Under the pieces are notes generated by a model, which had not been told where the DNA came from, made no database searches, and saw only the letters and a list, made by a program, of their open reading frames with translations. From the NCBI RefSeq assembly GCF_000328565.1, contig NC_019966.1, positions 5,332,001 to 5,396,000 on the forward strand: 64,000 bases of DNA. The letters are read 5' to 3'. Made by a program: the position numbers and the translations under genes. Origin of the DNA: Mycobacterium sp. JS623 (GTDB lineage: Bacteria > Actinomycetota > Actinomycetes > Mycobacteriales > Mycobacteriaceae). This document shows positions 26,758 to 35,248 of this stretch, in pieces. Within the stretch, counting starts at the first letter, position 1. The number at the start of each line of letters is the position of its first letter.

Positions 26758-28227
26758 GTGAGCCGCATCGGTGCCCTGCAGCTGCGCGATGCCGTGCTGG
26801 ACCAGGGTTCTTTCCGCAGCTGGGACAGCCCGCCGCTGGAGATCGACGCGAACGAGGCGTACCGGCGCGAGCTGGCCGAGGCATCGGCCAAGACCGGTCT
26901 CGATGAATCCGTCGTGACCGGCGAGGGCACCGTGTTCGGCCGTCGCGTCGCGCTGGTGGCCTGCGAGTTCGACTTTCTGGCCGGGTCGATCGGCGTGGCC
27001 GCGGCCGAGCGGATCACCGCCGCCGTGGCATGGGCCACGGCCGAGGGTCTGCCGCTGCTGGCGTCGCCGAGTTCGGGCGGCACCCGCATGCAGGAGGGCA
27101 CCGTCGCGTTCCTGCAAATGGTCAAGATCGCGGCGGCCGTCGAGCTGCACAAGCAGCAACATCTGCCCTATCTCGTGTACCTGCGCCATCCGACGACCGG
27201 CGGGGTGTTCGCGTCGTGGGGGTCGCTCGGGCACGTCACCGCGGCCGAGCCGGGTGCACTCATCGGGTTCCTCGGCCCGCGGGTCTACGAGCATCTTTAC
27301 GGTGAGCCGTTCCCGCCGGGCGTCCAGACCGCGGAGAACCTGCACCGGCACGGCGTCATCGATGGCGTGGTCCCGCTCGAGGCGTTGCGCTCGACGCTGG
27401 ACCGCACTCTGACGGTGGTGGCCGATGCGCCGGAGCCGCCGCCGGCCAGACCCGAGGCTGGACCATTGCCCGACGTGCCGGCGTGGACATCGGTCGAAGC
27501 GTCGCGACGTCCGGATCGGCCAGGCGTCGGATATCTGTTGCGGCACGGCACAACTGAGCGGGTGCTGCTATCGGGTACCGAACGCGGCGAGGCCGCCACG
27601 ATGCTGCTGGCGCTGGCTCGCTTCGGAGGTCAGCCCGCCGTCGTTCTCGGCCAACAGCGCGTGGTTGGAGGGTTGGTCGGCCCGGCGGCGCTGCGTGAGG
27701 CCCGCCGCGGCATGGCCTTGGCCGCCAGCCTGCAACTACCGCTGGTGCTCGTCATCGACACGGCAGGGCCCGCGCTGTCTACGGAGGCTGAGCAGGGTGG
27801 ACTGGCAGGCGAAATCGCCCGCTGCGTGGCTGAACTCGTCACTTTGGCTACGCCGACCGTGTCGGTGCTGCTTGGCCAGGGCAGCGGCGGGCCCGCATTG
27901 GCGATGGTGCCTGCCGACCGCGTTCTGGCCGCTCTGCACGGCTGGCTGGCGCCGCTGCCACCGGAAGGGGCCAGCGCGATCGTATTCCGGGACGTCGACC
28001 ACGCCCCGGAACTGGCTGCGGCGCAAGGTATTCGGTCTGCCGACCTGCTGCGCCACGGCATCGTCGACGCGATCGTGCCCGAACGTCCCGACGCGGCCGA
28101 CGAGCCCATGGAATTCACGCGACGGTTGTCTGCGACGATCGCCAACGAGCTAGCCGGGCTGCGCTCGATGCCCGACGACGACAGGCTGGCCGCCCGGCTG
28201 GCGCGCTACCGGCGGATCGGGCTGTGA
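26758..28227 (+). CDS. accD3: Acetyl/propionyl-CoA carboxylase beta-type subunit AccD3
   Basis: Carboxyltransferase-fold protein of 489 aa, close in length to Rv0904c (about 495). Two crotonase-like halves are visible. The N-terminal half carries SSGGTRMQEG near 108-117 and TTGGVFASWGS near 144-154; the C-terminal half has RGEAATMLLALARF and LLGQGSGGPAL near 376-386. These glycine-rich loops form the acyl-CoA and carboxybiotin oxyanion holes. GTG start at 26758, 28 nt after the antigen 85 stop. The 3' end overlaps the hydrolase gene by 4 nt. The exact acyl-CoA substrate of AccD3 is uncertain. Confidence 0.9.
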   Translation: MSRIGALQLRDAVLDQGSFRSWDSPPLEIDANEAYRRELAEASAKTGLDESVVTGEGTVFGRRVALVACEFDFLAGSIGVAAAERITAAVAWATAEGLPLLASPSSGGTRMQEGTVAFLQMVKIAAAVELHKQQHLPYLVYLRHPTTGGVFASWGSLGHVTAAEPGALIGFLGPRVYEHLYGEPFPPGVQTAENLHRHGVIDGVVPLEALRSTLDRTLTVVADAPEPPPARPEAGPLPDVPAWTSVEASRRPDRPGVGYLLRHGTTERVLLSGTERGEAATMLLALARFGGQPAVVLGQQRVVGGLVGPAALREARRGMALAASLQLPLVLVIDTAGPALSTEAEQGGLAGEIARCVAELVTLATPTVSVLLGQGSGGPALAMVPADRVLAALHGWLAPLPPEGASAIVFRDVDHAPELAAAQGIRSADLLRHGIVDAIVPERPDAADEPMEFTRRLSATIANELAGLRSMPDDDRLAARLARYRRIGL

Positions 28228-28922
28228 CCACTCTGCTGTTCGTGCACAGCCCGGTAGCCGGACCGTCGACGTGGATCTACGCTGCAGAAGTGTTGCAGCA
28301 GAACGGCTTTGGTTGCGTCGTGCCGGACCTGACGGGTGTGGCGACGACGGGGCCGCCGTATTACCCGAAGTACGCCAAGGCGGCCGCGGCAGCCGTCGAC
28401 GGCGGCGTCGATCCGGTCGTGCTCGTCGGGCACAGCGCGGGCGGCGCGCTGCTGCCGGCTATCGCCGAGGCCGTCGGCGAGCGGACGACGGGCGCGGTGT
28501 TCGTCGACGCGATGCTGCCGCAACCGGGTCGCAGCTGGTTCGACACCGCGCCGCCGGGTCTGGAGGCGCAACTGCGTGGCCTCGCGGTGCACGGCGTGCT
28601 ACCCCCGTACCACGAATGGTTTTCCCCGGGAGCGCTGGCGGACTGGGTGCCCGATGCGGCACGGCGTGGACGTCTGATCGCCGAGATACCGCGAATGCCC
28701 CTTGCGTACTTCGACGAGCCGGCGCCGCGCTCGCGGTTCGCGGAACCTGTTTCGCGCGCGTTCGTCCGGCTGGGCGCGCCCTTCGACGCCGCCGCTGACA
28801 AGGCCCAGCGCCTGGGCTGGTGGGTTGCACGTCGCGACTGGGATCACCTCCGGATGCTTAGCGATCCAGAGGCGGTGGCAGAAGTCATTGCGCTGGCGAT
28901 TTCCGCTAACGACTCCGGCTGA
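28224..28922 (+). CDS. Alpha/beta hydrolase
   Basis: Small alpha/beta hydrolase of 232 aa. The oxyanion region is HSPVAGPSTW near 8-17, and the nucleophile elbow GHSAGG near 74-79 supplies Ser76. The Asp is probably near 100 in VDAML or later, and the His lies in RDWDHLRM near 209. It has no signal peptide and a reduced cap. The GTG start overlaps the accD3 stop (GTGA), so it is co-transcribed with accD3. Substrate is unknown; coupling to a carboxylase suggests a thioesterase or ester hydrolase. Confidence 0.87.
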   Translation: MTTLLFVHSPVAGPSTWIYAAEVLQQNGFGCVVPDLTGVATTGPPYYPKYAKAAAAAVDGGVDPVVLVGHSAGGALLPAIAEAVGERTTGAVFVDAMLPQPGRSWFDTAPPGLEAQLRGLAVHGVLPPYHEWFSPGALADWVPDAARRGRLIAEIPRMPLAYFDEPAPRSRFAEPVSRAFVRLGAPFDAAADKAQRLGWWVARRDWDHLRMLSDPEAVAEVIALAISANDSG

Positions 28923-28937
28923 TGGCATGCTGGCGTT

Positions 28938-29630
28938 GTGGCGCCTGTCTTCGAGTTCGCGGGCCACTTCTGGTGGCTGGTCTTCCCGTTCATGGGTGCG
29001 ATCGGTGGGGCCGTGCGAGCGGTCGCAGTGGCCAATGAACGGCGCGCTCAGCGGCGGCTCGAGCGGTATCGCATCAAGCAGGAAACCAAGGTGGCGCTCG
29101 CGGAGGCGTCGGGCCGCGCCCGCACCAACGAAGCCGGATATCGACGGGAGATGGCGAAGGTCATCGAGCGCCATGACCGCACCGACGCGCGGTGGCTGGA
29201 CTACGAAATCGACATCGCCAAGCTGTTGGACTTCCCGCTGATGACCGACATGCGGGACCCGCTGACCATGGCCTTCCACAAGGCCAGGAGCCGCGCTGAC
29301 TGGCTGCGCCCCGATGCCGTCGACGACATCCTCGGCGACCGCAACGCTCAGCTCGAATATCGCGACGCCGTAGGCGAATACGTTGCCGCGTTCGATGTCG
29401 CGGAGTCGGAGGCGATCCGGCGCCGGCGCAGCGACTTCTCTGTCGAGGCGCAGGAGCGGCTGGAGCGCGCGCAACATCTGCTGCGGCTCGCGTCAGACGG
29501 CGGGGCGACACCGCAGGAGCGCCAGAACGCGTACGCCCGGGCGCAGAAGGAACTCGACGGGCTCGTCGTGCTGCCGGCGGCGACGCGGGCGAGCATCGAG
29601 CGCAGGATCGCCGGCGAGATCGAGGCCTAG
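28938..29630 (+). CDS. Membrane-anchored coiled-coil protein, unknown
   Basis: I do not recognise this 230-aa family. It has an N-terminal hydrophobic segment at about 5-31 (FWWLVFPFMGAIGGAVRAV), followed by long charged helices rich in Arg, Glu and Ala that look like coiled coil. Arg-rich motifs such as RRAQRRLERYRIK follow the membrane segment, so the bulk is probably cytoplasmic. A GTG start at 28938 fits the short gap of 15 nt after the hydrolase. Codon use is like neighbouring genes. The layout suggests a structural or regulatory membrane protein. Confidence 0.72.
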   Translation: MAPVFEFAGHFWWLVFPFMGAIGGAVRAVAVANERRAQRRLERYRIKQETKVALAEASGRARTNEAGYRREMAKVIERHDRTDARWLDYEIDIAKLLDFPLMTDMRDPLTMAFHKARSRADWLRPDAVDDILGDRNAQLEYRDAVGEYVAAFDVAESEAIRRRRSDFSVEAQERLERAQHLLRLASDGGATPQERQNAYARAQKELDGLVVLPAATRASIERRIAGEIEA

Positions 29631-29686
29631 CCGCGGGATGGTGAGCGACGCTGTCGATTCGCCGGTCCGCCACTCGTCATAGGCAT

Positions 29687-30562
29687 ATGAACACACCTCG
29701 CGTACTGCTGGACGGACTTGCGTATGTGGAATCACCGCGGTGGCACGAGGATCGGCTCTGGTTCGCGCACTGGGGCGCCGGCGAAGTCGTCGCGGTCGAC
29801 CTGGACGGACGCAGCGAAGTCGTCGCGCAGGGGCCGCCCGGATTGGGTTGGTCGATCGACTGGCTGCCGGACGGCCGGCTTCTCGTGACCGGCCCAGAAC
29901 TGATGCGACAGGAACATGACGGGGCGATGGTGGTGCACGCCGACCTTCGCGCCGTCGCCGATCAAAACTGGAATGAGATCGTGGTCGACGGCCGCGGCAA
30001 CATCTACGTCAACGGCTTCGCCTTCGACTTCCTTGGCGGTGCGCCGCCCGAGCCCGGGATCATCGCGCTCGTCACCCCCGACGGGACCGCACGCCGCGTC
30101 GCCACCGACATCGACTTCCCGAACGGGATGGTGATCACGCCCGACAACTCAACCCTCATCATTTCCGAGTCCTTCGCCGGTCGCCTGACTGCGTTCGACA
30201 TCGAAGCCGACGGCAGTCTGTCCAATCGTCGGGTGTGGGCCGACAAAGTGGGACCCGACGGGATCTGCCTCGATGCCGACGGGGCGGTCTGGGCTCAAGC
30301 GGCCGATACCCGCACGCACACCGGCCACGCCGACGCCGCGGAAGGCGCGTGCATCCGCGTCGAAGAGGGCGGCAGGGTGCTGCAGCGGATCGAACACGAC
30401 CGCGCGATATTCGCGGCGATGCTCGGTGGACCCGATCGCAGAACGCTTTTCATGATGGCCGCGCAGTGGCGAGGCGCCGATGGCGTGGAGGGCGCCCTCG
30501 CCGCACGAACAGGGCAGGTGCTCGTCGTCGACGCGCCTGCGCCCGGTGTGGGCTGGCCGTAG
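29687..30562 (+). CDS. SMP-30/gluconolactonase-like hydrolase
   Basis: Six-bladed propeller protein of 291 aa. Family positions visible include Glu near 10 in YVESPRWHEDRLWF, WNEIVVDGRGNIYVN near 86-100, NGMVITPD near 136-143 and DGICLDADGAVW near 187-198. These provide the Glu-Asn-Asp metal ligands expected for SMP-30 lactonases. Unlike the 534-aa protein at 6251 it is single-domain size. It is a stand-alone rightward gene, ending 6 nt before a convergent membrane protein gene. A general lactonase role is likely; substrate unknown. Confidence 0.87.
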   Translation: MNTPRVLLDGLAYVESPRWHEDRLWFAHWGAGEVVAVDLDGRSEVVAQGPPGLGWSIDWLPDGRLLVTGPELMRQEHDGAMVVHADLRAVADQNWNEIVVDGRGNIYVNGFAFDFLGGAPPEPGIIALVTPDGTARRVATDIDFPNGMVITPDNSTLIISESFAGRLTAFDIEADGSLSNRRVWADKVGPDGICLDADGAVWAQAADTRTHTGHADAAEGACIRVEEGGRVLQRIEHDRAIFAAMLGGPDRRTLFMMAAQWRGADGVEGALAARTGQVLVVDAPAPGVGWP

Positions 30563-30568
30563 GGGGCA

Positions 30569-31012
30569 CTAACCGGCGAGGGCCGCCATCATCGCTGCGC
30601 ACGTGATCAAGTCCAGCGGCATGCGCAAGAGGCTGCGACGGGTCCATCGGACCGCGGCTGCCTCGTCGACGGTCGCGGGGTCGGCCTTCTCGAAGGCCAC
30701 GGCCTTGGGCACGAAGTCGACCAGCGACCACACCCGCATCACCGCGTGACTGACGAATGCCACCAGCAGCGCGGTACGCACGTCGGCGTCACCCCACGCC
30801 ACTGCGAGCGTGACTATCAGCAAGACCTCGAAGGCCGTGTGCACCGGCACCCAGAACCGCGTCCGCGAGACGCCGCCATTGCGGGCCTGGATGATGCCGG
30901 GCCGCTGGGGCCATACCGGGTCGACGACCAGGACTTCGTAGAGTCCGCCACCCAGCGTGGCGCAGGCGAGAAGGGTGGTGATGGCGATCATGACGAGAGT
31001 CGGAGTCCACAT
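30569..31012 (-). CDS. Small integral membrane protein, DUF1772-like
   Basis: A 147-aa protein with about four hydrophobic segments: TPTLVMIAITTLLACATLGGG (start), FEVLLIVTLAVAW, LLVAFVSHAVMRVW and the C-terminal MPLDLITCAAMM. Residue pattern and size resemble small DUF1772-type membrane proteins. Start is ATG at 31012 or TTG at 31021, directly after the TetR stop at 31022. It is therefore co-transcribed with that regulator, downstream of it. Function unknown. Confidence 0.75.
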   Translation of the reverse strand: MWTPTLVMIAITTLLACATLGGGLYEVLVVDPVWPQRPGIIQARNGGVSRTRFWVPVHTAFEVLLIVTLAVAWGDADVRTALLVAFVSHAVMRVWSLVDFVPKAVAFEKADPATVDEAAAVRWTRRSLLRMPLDLITCAAMMAALAG

Positions 31013-31021
31013 CGCTTCCAA

Positions 31022-31567
31022 TTATCGCGGCCCGTCGAGGTAACGCTGAATCGTCGGCCCAAGCCAGGCGATCACCTCGTCGTGCGACATCTCCGCGATA
31101 GGTGCTAGCTGCAGAACATAGCGGCACATCGCCAGCCCGATCATCTGTGTCGCCACCAAGCCCGCTCGGCGTTCCGGCGCATTCGGCTTCACCTTCGCGA
31201 TCACGGGCATCAGCTGGCTTGCGAAGATCTCTCGCATCCGTTGTGCCGCTTCGGGATTGGTGGTCGCTGACCTCAGCAGCACCACGAGAGCCTCGTCACG
31301 CTCCCATCGATCCATGAAATACGCCACCAGACTCACACCTAACTGATGCTGATCGACCTCGGAAAAATCCGGCAACTCGAGGTCGAAGTCGGCCGCTGAG
31401 GCGAACAACTGCTCTTTGTTGCCGAAGTAGCGCATCACCATCGACGGATCGATGTTCGCGTCGGCCGCGATGGCCCGGATGGTGGCTCGTTCGTATCCCG
31501 ACTCGGCGAACCGCTGCTTGGCCGCGGCCAGAATCACCGCCTTGGTTTCTGTTGAGGATCTGCGCAT
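31022..31567 (-). CDS. TetR family regulator
   Basis: TetR protein of 181 aa with helix-turn-helix RATIRAIAADANIDPSMVMRYFGNKEQLF at about 28-56, written in two runs: RATIRAIAADANIDP then SMVMRYFGNKEQLF. The C-terminal ligand domain fits the AcrR type. ATG at 31567 is chosen because a longer frame to 31618 would run through operator-like palindromes. Three copies of GCCAACAANNGTTGGC lie in the divergent gap to the FAD monooxygenase, the nearest overlapping the start region, so autoregulation and repression of the monooxygenase are likely. Confidence 0.92.
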   Translation of the reverse strand: MRRSSTETKAVILAAAKQRFAESGYERATIRAIAADANIDPSMVMRYFGNKEQLFASAADFDLELPDFSEVDQHQLGVSLVAYFMDRWERDEALVVLLRSATTNPEAAQRMREIFASQLMPVIAKVKPNAPERRAGLVATQMIGLAMCRYVLQLAPIAEMSHDEVIAWLGPTIQRYLDGPR

Positions 31568-31645
31568 GCCAACAAGTGTAGGCCAACAAATGTTGACAAA
31601 GCGCCGTCGGCGGCGCATAGTCTATGCCAACAAGCGTTGGCATAG
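31568..31645. promoter_or_regulatory. Three TetR operator-like palindromes in divergent promoter
   Basis: Sites at 31568-31583 and 31582-31597 each match GCCAACAANNGTTGGC with one mismatch. The site at 31626-31641 is perfect, and its arms extend to 10 bp each (31622-31645). They lie between the leftward TetR and the rightward FAD monooxygenase. The spacing suggests co-operative binding that would block both promoters. Confidence 0.7.
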
Positions 31646-31661
31646 CTCAAAAGGAGACAAC

Positions 31662-32801
31662 ATGTACCACACCGATGTCCTCGTCGTCGGCGCGGGCCCG
31701 AGCGGCCTGACGCTGGCTGCGTCGCTGGTCAGCAAGGGAGTGGCGACGACGGTGGTGGACGCGCAGGCCGCGGGCGCCAACGCGTCCCGCGCCGCCGTGG
31801 TCAACGCCCGAACCCTCGAGGTTCTCGATGGCCTCGACGTGTCGCGGCGGCTCGTCAAAGAGGGCATACAAGCGCCCCGCTTCACCATCCGCGACGGGCG
31901 GCGTCTGCTGATTCCGGTCGACTTCTCGGTGCTGCCGACGGAGTTCCCGTATTCCCTGATGGTTCCGCAGGCGACTACCGAGCGGCTGTTGCTCGAGCGG
32001 CTGACCGAGCTGGGCGGCACGGTAATCCGGCCGAAGACCGTGGCTTCGGTGCGGCAGGACGTCGACGGCGCGACGGCCACCTTCGACGACGGCGACGTGA
32101 TCAGCGCGCGCTACGTCGTCGGCGCCGACGGGATCCACAGCACCGTGCGCGAGCAGGCAGGCATCGGCTTCGAAGGGGACGTCTATCAGGAGTCGTTCAC
32201 ATTGGCCGACGTGCGCTTGCGCGGCGAGGCGCCGGCCGACGAGGTCATCTTGTTCTGGGCGAAGGCCGGCCTGACGGTGGTGGCGCCGCTGCCCGGCGAC
32301 ATCTTCCGGATTGTCGCTCCGGTCACCGAGGCGCCCGACGAACCATCGGCGGAGTTCATCCAGCAGCTCCTCGACGACCGCGGCCTCGGCACAGGCCGGA
32401 TGGTCGTCACCGACGTCATCTGGGGCTCGCGCTTCCGCATTCACCACCGGGTCGCCGACACGTACCGTGCCGGGCGCGTCCTACTGGCCGGCGATGCCGC
32501 ACATGTGCACAGCCCCGCAGGCGGACAGGGCATGAACCTCGGCATCCAGGACGCGGTCGCATTGGCCGATGCCCTGGCCGCAGTCCTCGGCGGCGCTCCC
32601 GACAGCGTGCTCGACGACTACAGCTCTGCACGCCGACCCATCGCACAGCAGGTCGTCGAAATGACCGACCGGCTAACGCGTTTGGCCACACTGCCGCGGG
32701 CCGCACGACCGATCCGCAACGTGGCGATCGGCATCGCAGGCCGCATCCCCGCCGTTCAGCATGCGCTGGCGACGCGGCTCAGCGGGCTGGTGAACCGATG
32801 A
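31662..32801 (+). CDS. FAD-dependent aromatic-type monooxygenase
   Basis: Group A flavoprotein monooxygenase of 379 aa. The FAD motif GAGPSG is at 10-15, the second FAD motif GADGIHSTVRE near 151-161, and GDAAHVHSPAGGQGMNLG near 285-302. A ribosome site AAGGAGA precedes ATG at 31662. A longer frame from 31452 would cross the operators and TetR start, so it is rejected. Family members hydroxylate phenolic or polycyclic substrates, or inactivate drugs such as tetracycline or rifampicin. The TetR partner suggests induction by the substrate. The final 23 nt overlap a convergent gene. Confidence 0.92.
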   Translation: MYHTDVLVVGAGPSGLTLAASLVSKGVATTVVDAQAAGANASRAAVVNARTLEVLDGLDVSRRLVKEGIQAPRFTIRDGRRLLIPVDFSVLPTEFPYSLMVPQATTERLLLERLTELGGTVIRPKTVASVRQDVDGATATFDDGDVISARYVVGADGIHSTVREQAGIGFEGDVYQESFTLADVRLRGEAPADEVILFWAKAGLTVVAPLPGDIFRIVAPVTEAPDEPSAEFIQQLLDDRGLGTGRMVVTDVIWGSRFRIHHRVADTYRAGRVLLAGDAAHVHSPAGGQGMNLGIQDAVALADALAAVLGGAPDSVLDDYSSARRPIAQQVVEMTDRLTRLATLPRAARPIRNVAIGIAGRIPAVQHALATRLSGLVNR

Positions 32802-33198
32802 CCAGCTGCGCGTGTCGACGCGTGCGGTAGTAGAGCACCGCCATCGCGACGGCCACCTCGATCACCGCGATCGTCGTTGCCGCACCCATCAGCGTCGACT
32901 GCTGGGCCATCGGCCCCATGTGCATGCCGTGGTGGTGGGCCGGCATCGGCAGATGCACCGCGATCATCGCGATGTTCATCAATCCGACCACGCACCACGC
33001 CCGCAGCGTTCCGCGCAGCCAAAGGTCACGCGCGCAGTACACACACGCGGCGATCATCACGGCCAACAGACCGCTTGCCACCACGTTCGGCGCGTGGCCC
33101 AGCATCGCCGCATGCAATACCGCCGAACTCAGTGCGAGCACCGCGCACGCTCGTCGCCCCAAGGTGGCGGACGTGGCGGTGACCATCTCACTCCTCAT
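32779..33198 (-). CDS. Small membrane protein, histidine-rich loop
   Basis: A 139-aa protein with about four hydrophobic segments: CAVLALSSAVLHAAML, NVVASGLLAVMIAACVYCA, WCVVGLMNIAMIAVH and TIAVIEVAVAMAVLYY. A His/Met-rich loop HLPMPAHHHGMHMGPM (about 82-97) lies between helices three and four and could bind copper or another metal; this is inference. An ATG at 33186 is an alternative start, 4 residues in. It overlaps the 3' end of the FAD monooxygenase gene by 23 nt, so the two converge. Confidence 0.75.
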   Translation of the reverse strand: MRSEMVTATSATLGRRACAVLALSSAVLHAAMLGHAPNVVASGLLAVMIAACVYCARDLWLRGTLRAWCVVGLMNIAMIAVHLPMPAHHHGMHMGPMAQQSTLMGAATTIAVIEVAVAMAVLYYRTRRHAQLVIGSPAR

Positions 33199-33241
33199 AC
33201 AGGTGTAGATACATCGAACGCGCGAAACTCATCGCCTGGAC

Positions 33242-33302
33242 CGCGAAACGGCATTCCGGCACGCCTCTTCCCGTACTTCTCGAGCTGGAATGCCGTTTCG
33301 GC
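33242..33302. repeat. 61-bp palindromic repeat family 2, copy A
   Basis: Perfect 14-bp arms CGAAACGGCATTCC (33244-33257) and its complement (33287-33300) enclose a 29-nt loop. Copies of exactly the same length lie at 40709-40769 and 41682-41742. It sits between the 3' end of the amine oxidase gene and the 5' end of the membrane protein gene, so it may act as a terminator hairpin. Confidence 0.92.
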
Positions 33303-33313
33303 GCGTCCGACTC

Positions 33314-35248
33314 TCAATCTTCGCAGCAGTGGGCCGTCTCAGCAGCGGGAACGTTCAGCGCCGGGTTGCGGTCGAAGAATCCCTGCGGCTTGAGCCTGAA
33401 GCCCGCGTAGTCGACGGGCATCACGGGCCAGTCCTCCGGGCGGGGGAAGTGCGTCAGCCCGAAGGTGTGCCACACCACGATGTCCTCGCCGTCGATGCTG
33501 CGATCACCCGCGGTGAACGCGGGCAGGCCGGCGCCGCCCGGATGCTGGTTGACATACTGCCCTGCCGAATAGCGTTCGGCCGGATCGTATTTCGTGACCC
33601 AGAGGTGCTTGGTGGCAAACGCTGCACGCTGGGCGATCGAACTGGACGGGTCGGCGAGCAACACCGGTTGGCCCTCGGGATACAGCGCGTAGCCGACGTC
33701 CTGCCCCAGCCGGTTCTGCTTGGTCGGGTTGGTGATGTGCCATACCCGGGCCTTGAGGTTGTCGGCCACCCGCTGCGCCTCTGACTCACGCCGGAGTTTC
33801 GTCTTTTGCGCGCGGAATGCGTTGCCCCACGGGTTGTCCGGGCCCATCGGCACGGGCACGGCGTCGACCTCCTCGACCACATTGACGTTCCCATCGACCG
33901 CCATATCCAGCCGCGCCGAGAACAGATGCTGGTGGAAGGGTGCGCCAAGGCCGGGTGCCATTTCGGTGGCGAACCCATCGGCTCCGCGGTATGCCGACGT
34001 GAACACGATCCCGGTCGCCTTCGCCTCGAGCTGGATCGTGCCGTCGAGGTACAGATACCAGTAGAACCCGTAGTCGTAGTTGCCGATGGTCAAGAAGAAC
34101 GAGATCACGAGGCGCCGGGAGCGACGGGTCTCGGCCATGCCGTTGAACATGTCGGTGTGCTTCCACAGCACGCCGAAGTCCTCCTCGTGCAGACAGATCG
34201 CATTCTTGAGCAGCTTCGGCTCGCCCTGCTCGTCGGCTATGGTGACGTCGAAGTATTTGATCTCGCCGAGGCAATCGCACCCCAACTCGAGCGAGTTCGT
34301 GTAGCGGCCGAACAAGTACTCGCCCTGGTCGAAGTAGTTCTGCCAGTAGCGTACCGGCGACGGGTCGGCGTAGGGCACCACCATCTCGGCGATCGACGCC
34401 CGGTAGACCACCGGCCGACCGCCGATCGCGATCTGATGCAGCGTCAGGCCCTCGCGGATGTCGAAACCGAACCTGAATGTCCAATCCGCCCAAGTGATCT
34501 GGTTGCCGTCGACCGAGAAGCTCGGGCCGTCGGGCTGGGTGATCTCGATCGGCTTCAGGTCGGTGCGCGCTGGCACCGCATGCGGTTCGGCGTCCCACTC
34601 CCCTCGTTCGGCGGGCACCGCGAGGTCGAACTCGTCGATCACCTTCGTCACCCGGCGGGCGGTGAGGTCGACGTAGGCGACCACCCCGTCGATGGGATGC
34701 GCCCACGGCAGGTCAGCCTTGTCGTACTGGTAGAACGCCAGCACACGCACCACACGGCGGCCTACTTCGTCCTCGTGCCCGAACACGCCTGCCGACAGCG
34801 GAACAGCGCGCACATCGGTCGGATTCAGGTTGCGCTTGCGCATGGCTTCGAGCCATTCGGAGCTCTCGAGCAGGAACGCCTCGATGTCCTCGAATTCCTG
34901 GTCGAGGATCGGGACGTGACCGTCCTTTCCGGCGTCGATCGACTGTTGTGTCACGACGCGGTCGCCGGTGATCGACACCACGAGATCGGTGCCGAAACCG
35001 GTTGCCCTGTCCAGCAGAAGAACTCGGGCGCGACGCTCGATCGCGTCGCCCGGTGTAAAGGCCAGCACGGTTCCTTTGTGCGGTTCGTCGAGAGCGGTGT
35101 AGACGAACCGCACGCTGTCGCCAAGAAGGCCGTGTGCGTCGACGATGCGACGCACCGCGCGGATCTCGTCGGCGGTCAACGGGGTCAACGGGTGATCTGG
35201 TGCAGCAGAGCCGGTTTGGTCGACGGTCTCGATGGTGGCGGTGCTCAT
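33314..35248 (-). CDS. Copper-containing primary amine oxidase
   Basis: Quinone-dependent amine oxidase of 644 aa converting primary amines to aldehydes, ammonia and hydrogen peroxide. The topaquinone motif is NYD with Tyr391 in TIGNYDYG. The catalytic base Asp307 lies in NYFDQGEY, the copper ligands His439 and His441 in FHQHLF, and a further His near 600 in GLTHFPRPEDWP. The start is the ATG at 35248; the longer frame to 35461 is a shadow of the permease gene. It overlaps the APC permease stop as ATGA, so importer and oxidase are co-expressed. Substrate could be tyramine, phenethylamine or histamine; the sequence alone does not say. Confidence 0.96.
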   Translation of the reverse strand: MSTATIETVDQTGSAAPDHPLTPLTADEIRAVRRIVDAHGLLGDSVRFVYTALDEPHKGTVLAFTPGDAIERRARVLLLDRATGFGTDLVVSITGDRVVTQQSIDAGKDGHVPILDQEFEDIEAFLLESSEWLEAMRKRNLNPTDVRAVPLSAGVFGHEDEVGRRVVRVLAFYQYDKADLPWAHPIDGVVAYVDLTARRVTKVIDEFDLAVPAERGEWDAEPHAVPARTDLKPIEITQPDGPSFSVDGNQITWADWTFRFGFDIREGLTLHQIAIGGRPVVYRASIAEMVVPYADPSPVRYWQNYFDQGEYLFGRYTNSLELGCDCLGEIKYFDVTIADEQGEPKLLKNAICLHEEDFGVLWKHTDMFNGMAETRRSRRLVISFFLTIGNYDYGFYWYLYLDGTIQLEAKATGIVFTSAYRGADGFATEMAPGLGAPFHQHLFSARLDMAVDGNVNVVEEVDAVPVPMGPDNPWGNAFRAQKTKLRRESEAQRVADNLKARVWHITNPTKQNRLGQDVGYALYPEGQPVLLADPSSSIAQRAAFATKHLWVTKYDPAERYSAGQYVNQHPGGAGLPAFTAGDRSIDGEDIVVWHTFGLTHFPRPEDWPVMPVDYAGFRLKPQGFFDRNPALNVPAAETAHCCED

